This document shows positions 29,187-36,747 of a stretch of DNA of 36,747 nt, piece after piece. Under the pieces are notes generated by a model, which did no database searches, was not told the origin of the DNA, and saw only the letters and a program-made list of their open reading frames with translations. Each line of letters starts with the position of its first letter. The first letter of the stretch is position 1. Source of the DNA: Gemmatimonadota bacterium (GTDB lineage Bacteria; Gemmatimonadota; Gemmatimonadetes; Gemmatimonadales; GWC2-71-9); assembly GCA_003221045.1 (NCBI GenBank), contig QHUC01000110.1, positions 1 to 36,747 on the forward strand, given 5' to 3'. A program made the position numbers and the translations under genes.

Positions 29187-30257
29187 TCAGTCGCCCAGGC
29201 TGATCCCCAGGTCCCGTGCAGTAGCGATAGTGTCCGAGTCGAGCGGCACGCGCTTTGGCATGGCGAGGGCTTCAGCGATCGGCACGGCTGCGATGGCCGG
29301 CGGCCGGAGGGCCACCATGCTGCCGAAGCGCCCTTCGGCGATGAGACGCACGGCTGCAGCCCCGAAGCGGAGTCCGAGCAGCCGATCGAACGTCGTCGGG
29401 CTGCCGCCGCGCTGCAGGTGTCCGAGCACGAGGGAGCGCGTCTCCTTCCCGGTCATCTCCTGGATCGAGTGCGCGACCTTGTCGCCCATTCCGCCGAACC
29501 GCTCGTGCGCGGGATCGACGAGAGACGCCGTGCCCCCGCGTGGCGCCGCGCCTTCCGCGACGACCACGATGCTGAAGTGACGACCTTCGGCCTCGCGCCG
29601 GCGGATCTTATCGCACACCCGATCTAGGTCGAACGGGATTTCGGGGATGAGAATGACGTCGGCCGAGCCCGCGATGCCGGAGTGCAAAGCGATCCAGCCG
29701 GCGTGACGGCCCATCACCTCCACTACCATCACACGCTCGTGGCTCTCGGCAGTGGAATGGAGTTTGTCGATCGCGTCGGTGGCGGTCTGCACCGCGGTAT
29801 CGAACCCGAACGTCGCCGCGGTGCCGCCCACATCGTTGTCGATGGTCTTGGGCACGCCGACGATGGGGATGCCCTTCTCGCAGAGGCGCCGGGCAATCTC
29901 CAGCGAGCCGTCGCCACCGATGGCGATCAGGGCGTCGAGGCCGAGCCCACGGAACGCGGCGACGACCGCGTCCGAGCGGTCGTGCTTGACCCACGTACCG
30001 TCGGGTCCCTGCTCGCGCCACATGAAAGGATCGCCGGCATTGGTCGTGCCGAGAATCGTGCCGCCAAGGTGGGTGATGCCCCGCACCGCCGCGGCGTCGA
30101 GCGGGATGATGCAACGTGACAGCGGTGGGGCCATCCGCTGCATCAGCCGCAGCACCTCTCCTGGCTCGGCGTGGCGTCCGACGGCCTTCTTGGAGAAGAC
30201 TCGGCGCCCGTCCACCTCGACCTCGAACACACCGCCGGACGACTGGATCAGCTTCAC
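29187..30257 (-). CDS. pfkA: 6-phosphofructokinase lacking its N-terminus, fused to SelW-like C-terminus
   Basis: From about 30113 down the frame is a PfkA-type phosphofructokinase: LDAAAVRGITHLGGTILGT, IAIGGDGSLEIARRL, GVPKTIDNDVGGTAATFGFDT, VMVVEVMGRHAGWIAL, IPEIPFDLDRV and LGHLQRGGSPTTFDRLLG. GGDGS with PKTIDND (Gly at the 104-like and Lys at the 124-like position of E. coli PfkA) fits the mixed class that generally uses ATP. The first roughly 50 residues of the family, including the Gly-rich nucleotide loop (GGDxPGxN), are missing. In their place stand residues that belong to the SelW-like protein upstream (KLIQSSGGVFEVEVDGRRVF). The GTG at 30257 is merely the first start codon of the open frame. 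The kinase as encoded should be inactive; a deletion joining two neighbouring genes is the simplest reading. Confidence 0.8.
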   Translation of the reverse strand: MKLIQSSGGVFEVEVDGRRVFSKKAVGRHAEPGEVLRLMQRMAPPLSRCIIPLDAAAVRGITHLGGTILGTTNAGDPFMWREQGPDGTWVKHDRSDAVVAAFRGLGLDALIAIGGDGSLEIARRLCEKGIPIVGVPKTIDNDVGGTAATFGFDTAVQTATDAIDKLHSTAESHERVMVVEVMGRHAGWIALHSGIAGSADVILIPEIPFDLDRVCDKIRRREAEGRHFSIVVVAEGAAPRGGTASLVDPAHERFGGMGDKVAHSIQEMTGKETRSLVLGHLQRGGSPTTFDRLLGLRFGAAAVRLIAEGRFGSMVALRPPAIAAVPIAEALAMPKRVPLDSDTIATARDLGISLGD

Positions 30258-30353
30258 GTCAGCATGCGGGTAAGCCTTGCGGATCTCGGCCGCCAGACCG
30301 GCGGCCCGGGGCTCGTAGTTTCAGACGACGCAGTATTCGATCGTGACACGCAT
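30132..30353 (-). CDS. SelW-like (Rdx family) selenoprotein with in-frame UGA
   Basis: From the ATG at 30353 the frame reads MRVTIEYCVV, then UGA (30323-30321), then NYEPRAAGLAAEIRKAYP, KLIQSSGGVFEVEVDGRRVF, SKKAVGRHAEPGEV and LRLMQRM. This is the Rdx/SelW/SelT thioredoxin-like fold with its redox motif CxxU at residues 8-11: the UGA stands where Sec or Cys is found in the family, and homology continues straight through it. A SECIS-like hairpin follows (30288-30306). It probably acts as a small thiol or selenol oxidoreductase in the cytoplasm. The 3' end given here is where SelW homology stops; no stop codon follows because the frame is fused to phosphofructokinase. Standard gene callers would miss it. 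The selenocysteine machinery must lie elsewhere. Confidence 0.8.
30288..30306 (-). promoter_or_regulatory. Bacterial SECIS-like hairpin after the UGA of the SelW-like gene
   Basis: GGCCGCC and GGCGGCC form a perfect 7-bp stem with loop GGUCU. It begins 15 nt after the UGA, and the loop begins 22 nt after it. Position and a loop with GU agree with known bacterial SECIS elements bound by SelB, such as that of E. coli fdhF. Confidence 0.7.
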
Positions 30354-30360
30354 AGCGTAA

Positions 30361-30390
30361 ACGATAGCCGCGCTTGACACACCGCGCCAA
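30361..30390 (-). promoter_or_regulatory. Candidate leaderless promoter of the SelW-like gene
   Basis: TTGGCG (30390-30385), an 18-bp spacer and TATCGT (30366-30361) precede the ATG by only 7 bases. No Shine-Dalgarno sequence is present. Confidence 0.4.
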
Positions 30391-30417
30391 GGGTCCGACT
30401 TTGCTCTTGGCTCCCCG

Positions 30418-32547
30418 ATGAGTGCCATCTCCCGTCTCAAAGCGTCGCCGGGCCTGTTGGTGCGGACGGTCGTCACGCTCGGCGCCGTCGCCGCGATCGC
30501 CGGAGCGGTGGTGGCCTTCGCTACCGGGCAGGCGACGCTCGGTGCCGACGCGCTCGAGGAGGCCTTGGCGCTCACCGTGGTCGGAGCGCTCGCGCGCCGC
30601 TACGGCATCGCCCTCCCCGGCAACGGCTTTTCCTCCTACATCGTTGGCGTCATGGCGTACGCCACGCTCGATCGCGGTTGGCCGTTCGCCGTGCTGGTCG
30701 CCCCGGTGGGGATGCTCGCGGGCGATGTCGCGCTACGCCGCGTTTCCATCCCCGCGGCGCTCGACAACGCGGCACACCTCGCCGTCGGCGGAGCGGTGGC
30801 AGGGTTGGTGTACGCCCGCCTCGGGGGCGCGACCGGCGCCGGCGCGCTGACGTCGGGCAATCTGCTTCCGCTCGCCGTCTACCTCCTCCTTCTGCCGTGC
30901 GTGGTGAACGGCACATTCTACCTCGAGCTCGCGCTGGGGCGCAGCCTGGTCTGGGTCGACGCCAGACTCACGGCCCGGTGGGAGGCGGCAGTCTACGCCT
31001 GCTCCGTCGGGCTCGGTCTCGGCTGGCTCGCGATCGCCCACTCGCACGTCGACCCGTCAGGGTTCCTGGCGATCGGTGCGGTGCTGGTCGGCGCCGCCGT
31101 CGTGAGCCTTTCGGTGATCCGTCGGGGCGTCCGCGCCGACGAGCTGGCGCTGATCCAGGGCCTCTCTCAGGCCATCGCGGGAGACATCAGCCTGGCCAGG
31201 AGCTTTCCGCGCATTCAAGAGCTCGCGCGCCGGCTGGTGAGATGGGAGCATATGGGCTTCGCGCGCTACGATCCGCTGACCAATGAGATGGAGCTGGTGG
31301 CCGACACCGCCGCGCACGGTCAGGCCTCTTTCCGGTTCGACGCGAACGCCGGGCTCACGGGTGAGGCGGTCCGCCTGCGACGCCCCGTCGTGGCACGGGC
31401 CCTGGCCGCAGAGCAGGTCGTGGTGCCCGGCCGCGAGCGTCCGGGCTCGGAGGTGCTGGTGCCGCTATACCACGCGGGGCAGCTCGTGGGGCTGTGGAGC
31501 GTGCGACACTCCGATCCGTTCATGTACCGGGACTCCGACGGCGCCATGCTCGCGCTCCTCGCGCCGCAGCTGGCCCTCATGCTGGCGATCGAGGGCTCGG
31601 TGCAGCCAGTGGTCGGTGCATCCGACCGAACGACCGCCTACATCCAGACGCTCACGGCCGCCACGGGACAGATCAATGCGTCGAGCGAACAAGTGGCCGC
31701 CTCCGCCCGTCGCGCGAGCCAGGGGGCTGCGCAGGCCGCGACCCTCGTGAGCGCGTTGAGCCGGGACTCGGCCCAGCTCACGCAACACGCGGGCGAGGTC
31801 GCGGCCGCGGGCGACGAGACCCGGGACTCGGGCGCCGAGATGGAGAAGACCACCGAAAAGATCCGCCTCGCGACACAAAGCGCGGTGCGCCGGCTCAGCG
31901 ATCTCGGGGTGACCACCGAGGAGAGCGCTCGCGAGGTGCGCCGCCTCCGCGACGTGGCCGAACAGGTCGAGAAGTTCTCGGAGGCGATCGGATTCATCGC
32001 CAATCAGACGAACTTGCTCGCCCTCAACGCCACGATCGAAGCGGCGCGCGCCGGCGTGCACGGCCGGGGCTTCGCGGTGGTCGCCGACGAGGTTCACAAG
32101 CTCGCGGAGGAGAGCGGCCGAGAGGCCCGCAACGTCGGCAGGTCAGCGCAGGAGACGAGGCGCGCCCTCGACCGGGCCGCCCAGCTGCTCGAACGGGTTC
32201 GAGGAGACCTGGCCGACGTCGTGCAAAGCTCGACCGATTGGGTGCAGGACCTGGCCCGCATTGCTGACACGGCCGCCGGCACGGCGCGCGCCGGCAAACG
32301 GGTCGCGGATCTCGCGCGCGGCATCTCGGCGCGCGCGGGCACCATCAGCCAGTCACTCGACCAGGCGAAGGCCGGCGCGCAAGCCTCCACCCAGGAGGCG
32401 GAGGCCGTAGCCGCTGCCGCCGGGGAGCAGGTTCAGGCCATTCAGAAGCTCGCCCGGGGCGCCACCGAGCTGGCGGCCCTCGCCGACAACCTCGCCAAGG
32501 CCGTCCGGTTCGTCCGCGGCGACAACGGGCGACAGCAAGGGGCGTGA
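30418..32547 (+). CDS. Methyl-accepting chemotaxis-type receptor with integral membrane N-terminus and GAF domain
   Basis: The 709-residue protein has three parts. Residues 1-235 contain about seven hydrophobic segments with short loops, a MASE-like integral membrane sensor. Residues about 245-395 look like a GAF domain ([39 protein letters not shown]). Residues 410-705 form the coiled-coil signalling domain with the conserved hairpin tip [20 protein letters not shown], followed by [18 protein letters not shown], which binds CheW and CheA. It is thus a receptor that senses a membrane-linked or cytoplasmic signal. No che genes are near, so the output array is elsewhere. ATG 30418 is divergent from the SelW-like gene; TTGACA at 30374-30379 may be its -35 box, with a poor -10 (GACTTT). 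Confidence 0.88.
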   Translation: MSAISRLKASPGLLVRTVVTLGAVAAIAGAVVAFATGQATLGADALEEALALTVVGALARRYGIALPGNGFSSYIVGVMAYATLDRGWPFAVLVAPVGMLAGDVALRRVSIPAALDNAAHLAVGGAVAGLVYARLGGATGAGALTSGNLLPLAVYLLLLPCVVNGTFYLELALGRSLVWVDARLTARWEAAVYACSVGLGLGWLAIAHSHVDPSGFLAIGAVLVGAAVVSLSVIRRGVRADELALIQGLSQAIAGDISLARSFPRIQELARRLVRWEHMGFARYDPLTNEMELVADTAAHGQASFRFDANAGLTGEAVRLRRPVVARALAAEQVVVPGRERPGSEVLVPLYHAGQLVGLWSVRHSDPFMYRDSDGAMLALLAPQLALMLAIEGSVQPVVGASDRTTAYIQTLTAATGQINASSEQVAASARRASQGAAQAATLVSALSRDSAQLTQHAGEVAAAGDETRDSGAEMEKTTEKIRLATQSAVRRLSDLGVTTEESAREVRRLRDVAEQVEKFSEAIGFIANQTNLLALNATIEAARAGVHGRGFAVVADEVHKLAEESGREARNVGRSAQETRRALDRAAQLLERVRGDLADVVQSSTDWVQDLARIADTAAGTARAGKRVADLARGISARAGTISQSLDQAKAGAQASTQEAEAVAAAAGEQVQAIQKLARGATELAALADNLAKAVRFVRGDNGRQQGA

Positions 32548-32562
32548 TCCGCATCACCATCG

Positions 32563-32591
32563 CGGCCGCCGGGGTTTCTAACCGGCGGCCG
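32563..32591 (+). terminator. Rho-independent terminator-like hairpin after the chemoreceptor gene
   Basis: CGGCCGCCGG (32563-32572) and CCGGCGGCCG (32582-32591) form a perfect 10-bp stem with a 9-nt loop, followed by AATTATTA. It lies 15 bases after the receptor stop and separates it from the OmpA genes. Confidence 0.6.
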
Positions 32592-32635
32592 AATTATTAC
32601 CGTAGGGCCACACTTTCGGACGGAGGGGCCGAACG

Positions 32636-34078
32636 GTGCGGACACTCGTAACACTGGGAGTAGCGCTCGCGTGCGGGACCTCGAGCCTTGGCGCGCAACG
32701 CGCGCACCAGTTCGAATTCGGAGCGTTCGGCACCTATACGCGTTTTGATCGGGCGTTCAACCTCGACAACCAGTTCGGCGGGGGCGGGCGGCTCGGGTAC
32801 TTTTTCACCGATGTCGTGAGCGCCGAGCTCGAAGCCAGCTACCAGAGCCCGAGTCCCACCGTCGGTAGTGCCTCTCCCACTCTCGCGTCGGGCAGCGCCA
32901 GTCTGATCCTCAACTTCGGCACCGCCAGGAATCTCTTCTATCTGTTGGGCGGGTACTCGCGACTCGACTTCGAGAAGAACTCGCCCTACCGCTTTACCGA
33001 CAACGCGGTGCAGGGCGCGATCGGCGATCGCGTGTTCCTCGGCAATTGGGCCGCCCTCCGCTTCGAAGTACGAGGCGTGTACGCCCCCAGCACCGGCTTG
33101 GCGGGGGCGGATTGGGCCGGCCACGTCGTCGGCTCGGTCGGGCTCTCCGTGTTCACGGCCGGCGGCCCGGCGCTGGATTCGGACCACGACGGCGTGCCGG
33201 ACAAGCGGGACGCGTGCCCGGGCACTCCGCTCGGGGCGACCGTCGACGCGCGCGGCTGCCCCACCGATACCGACCACGACGGCGTGTACGACGGCCTCGA
33301 CCGCTGCCCCGGCACGCCTGCGGGCGCGCGCGTCGACGCCACCGGCTGCCCGACCGACGCCGACCACGACGGTGTGTACGACGGCCTCGATCAGTGCCCG
33401 GACACGCCGGCCGGAGCGCGCGTGGACCCCAAAGGCTGTCCCGTGGATTCCGACCGCGATGGCGTGCCGGATGGTATCGACCAATGCCCCAACACGCCGG
33501 TCGGCGCCATGGTCGACGCGACCGGTTGCCCGCTCGACTCGGACAAGGACGGCGTGCCGGACGGCCTGGATAAGTGCCCCAACACGCCGCCCGGGGCCGA
33601 AGTGGACGACGTCGGGTGCCAGCGCTTCAAGGACTCGGATGGAGACGGGGTCGACGATTCGAAGGACAAGTGTCCCGGCACGGCGCCGGGCACCAGGGTC
33701 GACGCCGTGGGCTGCCCGATCCTGTTTACGCCCGAGCGCGCGCCGGTCATTCTGCGCGGTGTGATCTTTGAGACCGGAAAGTCGGCACTGAAGCCCGAGT
33801 CGTTCACGGTGCTGGACATCGTGGCGCAGTCGCTCAACGCGAACCCGGATATCCGAATCGAAGTCGCGGGCTACACCGACAACACCGGCTCGGCCGCAGG
33901 GAACCTCAGGCTCTCCCAGGCGCGGGCGGACGCGGTGCGGACGTACCTCGCGAGCAAAGGGGTGACACCGGACCGCATGATCGCGAAGGGCTACGGAGCC
34001 GCGAGCCCGATAGCCACGAACGCAACATCCGCCGGCCGGCAGCAGAACCGGCGCGTGGAGCTGCACCAGCTACCGTGA
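32636..34078 (+). CDS. OmpA-family outer membrane protein with TSP type 3 repeats (copy 1)
   Basis: The 480-residue protein has a signal peptide (cleavage likely after LGAQ near residue 20) and a beta-barrel-like domain of about 160 residues (FEFGAFGTYTRFD, GRLGYFFTDVV, SASLILNFG, LFYLLGGYSRLDF). Six thrombospondin type 3-like calcium-binding repeats of about 30 residues follow (DSDHDGVPD..CPGTP..GCP; 33176-33718), then a C-terminal OmpA peptidoglycan-binding domain (VIFETGKSALKPES, IEVAGYTDNTGS, LSQARADAVRTYL, NRRVELHQLP). It anchors the outer membrane to the cell wall. GTG start 32636 with GGAGG nine bases upstream. The stop overlaps the GTG of the second copy. Confidence 0.92.
   Translation: MRTLVTLGVALACGTSSLGAQRAHQFEFGAFGTYTRFDRAFNLDNQFGGGGRLGYFFTDVVSAELEASYQSPSPTVGSASPTLASGSASLILNFGTARNLFYLLGGYSRLDFEKNSPYRFTDNAVQGAIGDRVFLGNWAALRFEVRGVYAPSTGLAGADWAGHVVGSVGLSVFTAGGPALDSDHDGVPDKRDACPGTPLGATVDARGCPTDTDHDGVYDGLDRCPGTPAGARVDATGCPTDADHDGVYDGLDQCPDTPAGARVDPKGCPVDSDRDGVPDGIDQCPNTPVGAMVDATGCPLDSDKDGVPDGLDKCPNTPPGAEVDDVGCQRFKDSDGDGVDDSKDKCPGTAPGTRVDAVGCPILFTPERAPVILRGVIFETGKSALKPESFTVLDIVAQSLNANPDIRIEVAGYTDNTGSAAGNLRLSQARADAVRTYLASKGVTPDRMIAKGYGAASPIATNATSAGRQQNRRVELHQLP
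33176..33718 (+). repeat. Six tandem approx. 90-nt TSP3 repeats, OmpA copy 1
   Basis: Six coding repeats of about 30 codons share the Asp-rich loop DxDxDGVxD and two Cys per unit. The nucleotide sequences are similar but not identical, so the array is an old one. Confidence 0.85.
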
Positions 34079-35685
34079 GCGCGTCGCGGCGGGGAATGCA
34101 CCCGGGACGGATCGGGTTGCTGGCCGTTGGGTTGGCGCTCCGCGCCGGTCCCCTCGCCGCGCAGCACGCCGGGCAATTCGAGGTCGGCGCGTTTGGCTCC
34201 TACACGCGATACGATCCCGCCTTCGGCCTGTCGGAGAAGATCGGCGGCGGCGCGCGCCTCGGCTATCTCGTCGGTAGCGTGGTCGGCGTGGAGGGAGACC
34301 TCCTCTTCCAGCCCGAGTACACGGTCGTGCCTCCGAGCGGAACACCCCAATCGCTACAACCGCTGATCGGCAGTGCATCATTGGTGGTGAACGCCGTTCA
34401 CGCCGATCGCCTGATGGTGTACGTGCTGGGCGGTTACACGTTGCTCGACTTCGGGACGCGAGCGCCGTACCGATTCACCGACAACGCCGCCCACGCCGGC
34501 GCCGGCGTCCGGTTGTTCCTGACGAACCGCATCGCGGTGCGGGCCGAAGGGCGCGCGATTTTCACGCCGAGCACGCACTACACACTCATCACCGGAAATC
34601 CCAGGCATTACGTCGGCACCGTCGGGCTCTCCGTGTTTCACCTCGGCGGAAAGGCGAAGGATTCCGACCACGATGGCGTCCCGGACAACAAGGACGCGTG
34701 CCCTAACACGCCCGCGGGGGCGGTGGTGGACCAGCGCGGCTGCCCCTTGGACTCGGATCACGACGGCGTGTACGACGGGCTCGACAAGTGTCCTGGTACG
34801 CCCGCGGGCGCCCACGTCGACGCGACCGGGTGCCCCACGGACTCGGACGGCGACGGCGTGCCTGATGGCATCGATCAGTGCCCCAACACGCCGAAGGGCG
34901 CGACCGTGGACGCCAAGGGATGCCCGATCGATTCCGACGGCGACGGGGTGCCGGACGGCATCGACCAATGCCCCGGCACGCCGGCGGGGACGACCGTAGA
35001 CGAAAAAGGGTGCCCGATGGACTCGGACGGGGATGGTGTCCCGGACGGCCTCGACAAATGTCCCAACACGCCGAAGGGCGCGATGGTCGACGCGAACGGC
35101 TGTCCGCTGGACTCCGACCTCGACGGCGTGCCCGACGGCATCGATAAGTGCCCCAACACGCCCACCGGCACGAAGGTCGATGCCGTGGGGTGCCCGCTCC
35201 CCGTCGAGGCGGTGACCCCCCCACCGCCCACCGCTGCCGCGAAGTGCCCGCCGGCGCCCCCGGGAAGCCAGGTCGACGCCAATGGCTGCCTCGTTCTGTT
35301 TGGGCCCGAAGCGGCGCGGTCCCCGACTCCGGGGGCTCCACCGCGGCCCACGCTGATCTTGACGGGCGTGAACTTCGAGACGGGCAGGTCGGTCCTGACG
35401 CGAGATTCGTACATGGTGCTCGACGCGGTCGCGGCGTCGCTTCTCGCGAACCCTGATATCCGGATCGAAGTCGCCGGCTACACCGACAGCACGGGCAGGA
35501 AGTACATCAACTACAGGCTCTCGCAGGCCCGCGCCGTCGCGGTGCGCTTCTACCTCGCGCGCAAGGGCGTCCCGCCGGCCCGGATGGTCGCGAAGGGATA
35601 CGGTGCGTCGGGGTACATCGCGCCGAACAGCACCGCCGCGGGCCGCGCCCAGAACCGGCGCGTCGAGCTGCACAAGCTCCCGTAG
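34075..35685 (+). CDS. OmpA-family outer membrane protein with TSP type 3 repeats (copy 2)
   Basis: The 536-residue paralogue of the preceding protein has the same plan: signal peptide (GRIGLLAVGLALRAGPLAAQ), beta barrel (FEVGAFGSYTRYD, LMVYVLGGYTLLDFG), six TSP3 repeats (34660-35196), a Pro-rich linker with a seventh degenerate repeat (CPPAPPGSQVDANGC), and the OmpA domain (NFETGRSVLTRDSY, IEVAGYTDSTGRK, LSQARAVAVRFYL, NRRVELHKLP). The GTG at 34075 overlaps the stop of copy 1 (GTGA), suggesting translational coupling; an ATG at 34096 directly before the signal peptide is an alternative start. The tandem pair probably arose by duplication and then diverged in the repeats and the linker. Confidence 0.92.
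   Translation: MSASRRGMHPGRIGLLAVGLALRAGPLAAQHAGQFEVGAFGSYTRYDPAFGLSEKIGGGARLGYLVGSVVGVEGDLLFQPEYTVVPPSGTPQSLQPLIGSASLVVNAVHADRLMVYVLGGYTLLDFGTRAPYRFTDNAAHAGAGVRLFLTNRIAVRAEGRAIFTPSTHYTLITGNPRHYVGTVGLSVFHLGGKAKDSDHDGVPDNKDACPNTPAGAVVDQRGCPLDSDHDGVYDGLDKCPGTPAGAHVDATGCPTDSDGDGVPDGIDQCPNTPKGATVDAKGCPIDSDGDGVPDGIDQCPGTPAGTTVDEKGCPMDSDGDGVPDGLDKCPNTPKGAMVDANGCPLDSDLDGVPDGIDKCPNTPTGTKVDAVGCPLPVEAVTPPPPTAAAKCPPAPPGSQVDANGCLVLFGPEAARSPTPGAPPRPTLILTGVNFETGRSVLTRDSYMVLDAVAASLLANPDIRIEVAGYTDSTGRKYINYRLSQARAVAVRFYLARKGVPPARMVAKGYGASGYIAPNSTAAGRAQNRRVELHKLP
34660..35196 (+). repeat. Six tandem approx. 90-nt TSP3 repeats, OmpA copy 2
   Basis: Six coding repeats with the loop DSDGDGVPDG and conserved CPNTP and GCP. 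The third to fifth units are more alike at DNA level than any in copy 1, suggesting recent homogenisation. Confidence 0.85.
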
Positions 35686-35717
35686 TCGCGCGCGGGGACC
35701 GGGCTCGGTATTTTCCC

Positions 35718-36747
35718 GTGCCCGTGTCCCGCACGTTCACGCTGCTCCTCGCGGCCGCCGTTGTCGCCGCGTCTACCATTCCCCATCTTCTGTCGGGGCA
35801 GCAGCCGCCTTCGCGGCGGCAGGCGCGTGGGCGTCGCCCTGCCCCGCCGCCCGCCCTACGCACCACCGCCCAACGCATCCCGACTCCGCGATCGGTCCTC
35901 GGTTTCGAGCCCGGCGACGAGCGGAAGCTCGCCGACTGGCCGACGTTGGTCCGGTACTATCAGGCGCTCGCCGGCGCCAGTGATCGCATGCGGTACCGGG
36001 AGCTCGGGCGCTCCACGCTCGGCGCCCCATTCGTCGCCCTGGTGATTTCCAGCCCGCAAAACCTCCGGCGCCTCGATTACTACCGGGAGCTGAACGCCCG
36101 TCTCGCCGACCCGCGCGGGCTCAAGACCGCGAAGGAAGCGACCGCGGCGCTGAAAGACGCCAAGACCGTCGTCCTCATCACGTCGGGGATCCACTCGAAC
36201 GAGGTAGGCGGCCACCTCACGCCGGCCATCCTCGCCTACCGGCTGGCGACCGACACGAGCGCCGCGACGCGGGCGATCCTCGACAATGTGATCCTGTGGC
36301 TCGTGCCATCGCTCAACCCCGACGGCGTCACGATCGTCGCCCGATGGTACAACCGCACACTCGGGACGCCCGCGGAAGGTGCCGATCCGCCCGAGCTGTA
36401 CCACCATTACACCGGGCACGACAACAACCGCGACTGGTACGCGTTCACGCAGGTCGAGACGCAGCTGGTGGTGGACTCGATTCACAACGTGTGGCACCCG
36501 CAGATCGTACACGACATCCACCAGCAGGATACGGACGGCTCTCGTTTGTTCCTGCCGCCATACCTCGACCCGGTCGAGCCCAACGTCGACCCCTTACTAA
36601 TCGATGGCGTGAACGCCCTCGGTACGGCGATGGCCTGGGAGCTTGCCGGCCAAGGCAAGACCGGCATCGCGATCAACGCGATCTATGACGCGTGGACCCC
36701 GGCGCGGGCCTATCAGCATTACCACGGCGGCGTGCGGATCCTCTCCG
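35718..36747 (+). CDS. Secreted M14 zinc carboxypeptidase (3' partial)
   Basis: The frame is open to the window end (343 codons seen). The GTG at 35718 starts a signal peptide (SRTFTLLLAAAVVAAS, cleavage near LLSGQ). The M14 metallocarboxypeptidase domain follows: the zinc ligands HSNE (His159, Glu162) in SGIHSNEVGG, then LVPSLNPDGVTIVARWYN, HDNNRDWYAF, and IVHDIHQQDTDGSR with the third ligand His at about 265 or 268. The catalytic Glu and the C-terminus lie beyond the window. It would trim peptides or peptidoglycan stems outside the cytoplasm. The start has no Shine-Dalgarno; TATTTT lies 3 bases upstream. It is 32 bases downstream of the OmpA pair and might be cotranscribed with it. Confidence 0.85.
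   Translation, partial: MPVSRTFTLLLAAAVVAASTIPHLLSGQQPPSRRQARGRRPAPPPALRTTAQRIPTPRSVLGFEPGDERKLADWPTLVRYYQALAGASDRMRYRELGRSTLGAPFVALVISSPQNLRRLDYYRELNARLADPRGLKTAKEATAALKDAKTVVLITSGIHSNEVGGHLTPAILAYRLATDTSAATRAILDNVILWLVPSLNPDGVTIVARWYNRTLGTPAEGADPPELYHHYTGHDNNRDWYAFTQVETQLVVDSIHNVWHPQIVHDIHQQDTDGSRLFLPPYLDPVEPNVDPLLIDGVNALGTAMAWELAGQGKTGIAINAIYDAWTPARAYQHYHGGVRILS

Noticed and set aside
32597-34066. 489-codon minus-strand open frame with periodic sequence
   Set aside because: The periodicity only mirrors the TSP3 repeats of the OmpA gene on the other strand. The same holds for 34378-35673.

Overview
The window is GC-rich, densely packed chromosomal DNA from a free-living bacterium. The gene content suggests Gemmatimonadota or a close relative: OmpA-like proteins with thrombospondin type 3 calcium repeats, an imuB-like/DUF6504/dnaE2 mutagenesis cassette, a plant/cyanobacterial-length IspH, an Lhr helicase, secreted proteins of unknown function, and frequent GTG starts close to TANNNT-like boxes. 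This assignment is an inference; no rRNA or other phylogenetic marker is present. I see no tRNA, rRNA, transposase, phage or CRISPR feature.

Layout. 1-2902: a truncated SNF2/RapA-like helicase (+) converges on a CPA1 Na+/H+ antiporter (-) whose frame runs antisense into it. 3051-5838: a HAD phosphatase, PLP aminotransferase and ornithine-cyclodeaminase-family dehydrogenase operon (+). 5883-7392: a DUF47/PhoU-like protein and a broken PiT phosphate transporter (-). 7497-10368: an APC amino acid permease, a tiny zinc ribbon and an SPL-like radical SAM protein (+). 10372-11888: a small HTH-like protein and a DUF72 protein (-). 12000-17022: the translesion cassette imuB-like, DUF6504, dnaE2 (+). 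17054-17927: a C-terminally shortened MsrA and a secreted protein (+). 17943-28599: a long minus-strand run with a DEAH-type helicase, a PAS-Fis regulator, a hotdog thioesterase, a lipoprotein, a Gfo/Idh/MocA oxidoreductase, IspH and an Lhr helicase interrupted by a stop codon. 28648-30353: a terminator, a small secreted protein, and a SelW-like selenoprotein frame fused to a phosphofructokinase that lacks its N-terminus (-). 30418-36747: an orphan methyl-accepting protein, two tandem OmpA/TSP3 paralogues and a partial secreted M14 carboxypeptidase (+).

Three things stand out. First, an unannotated SelW-like selenoprotein: a CxxU motif with an in-frame UGA, followed at the right distance by a perfect 7-bp hairpin with a GGUCU loop, as expected of a bacterial SECIS element. 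Second, a family of short tandem arrays of 7-nt units (8-nt at two loci), often arranged as inverted pairs. They lie between genes, across stop, Shine-Dalgarno and start signals, and in frame inside imuB, dnaE2, lhr and ispH; one pair brackets the whole DUF6504 gene. Third, at least four and probably five conserved genes (PiT, MsrA, Lhr, SelW/PFK, and the antiporter/helicase junction) look as if a short internal segment has been lost, by real decay or by assembly error.
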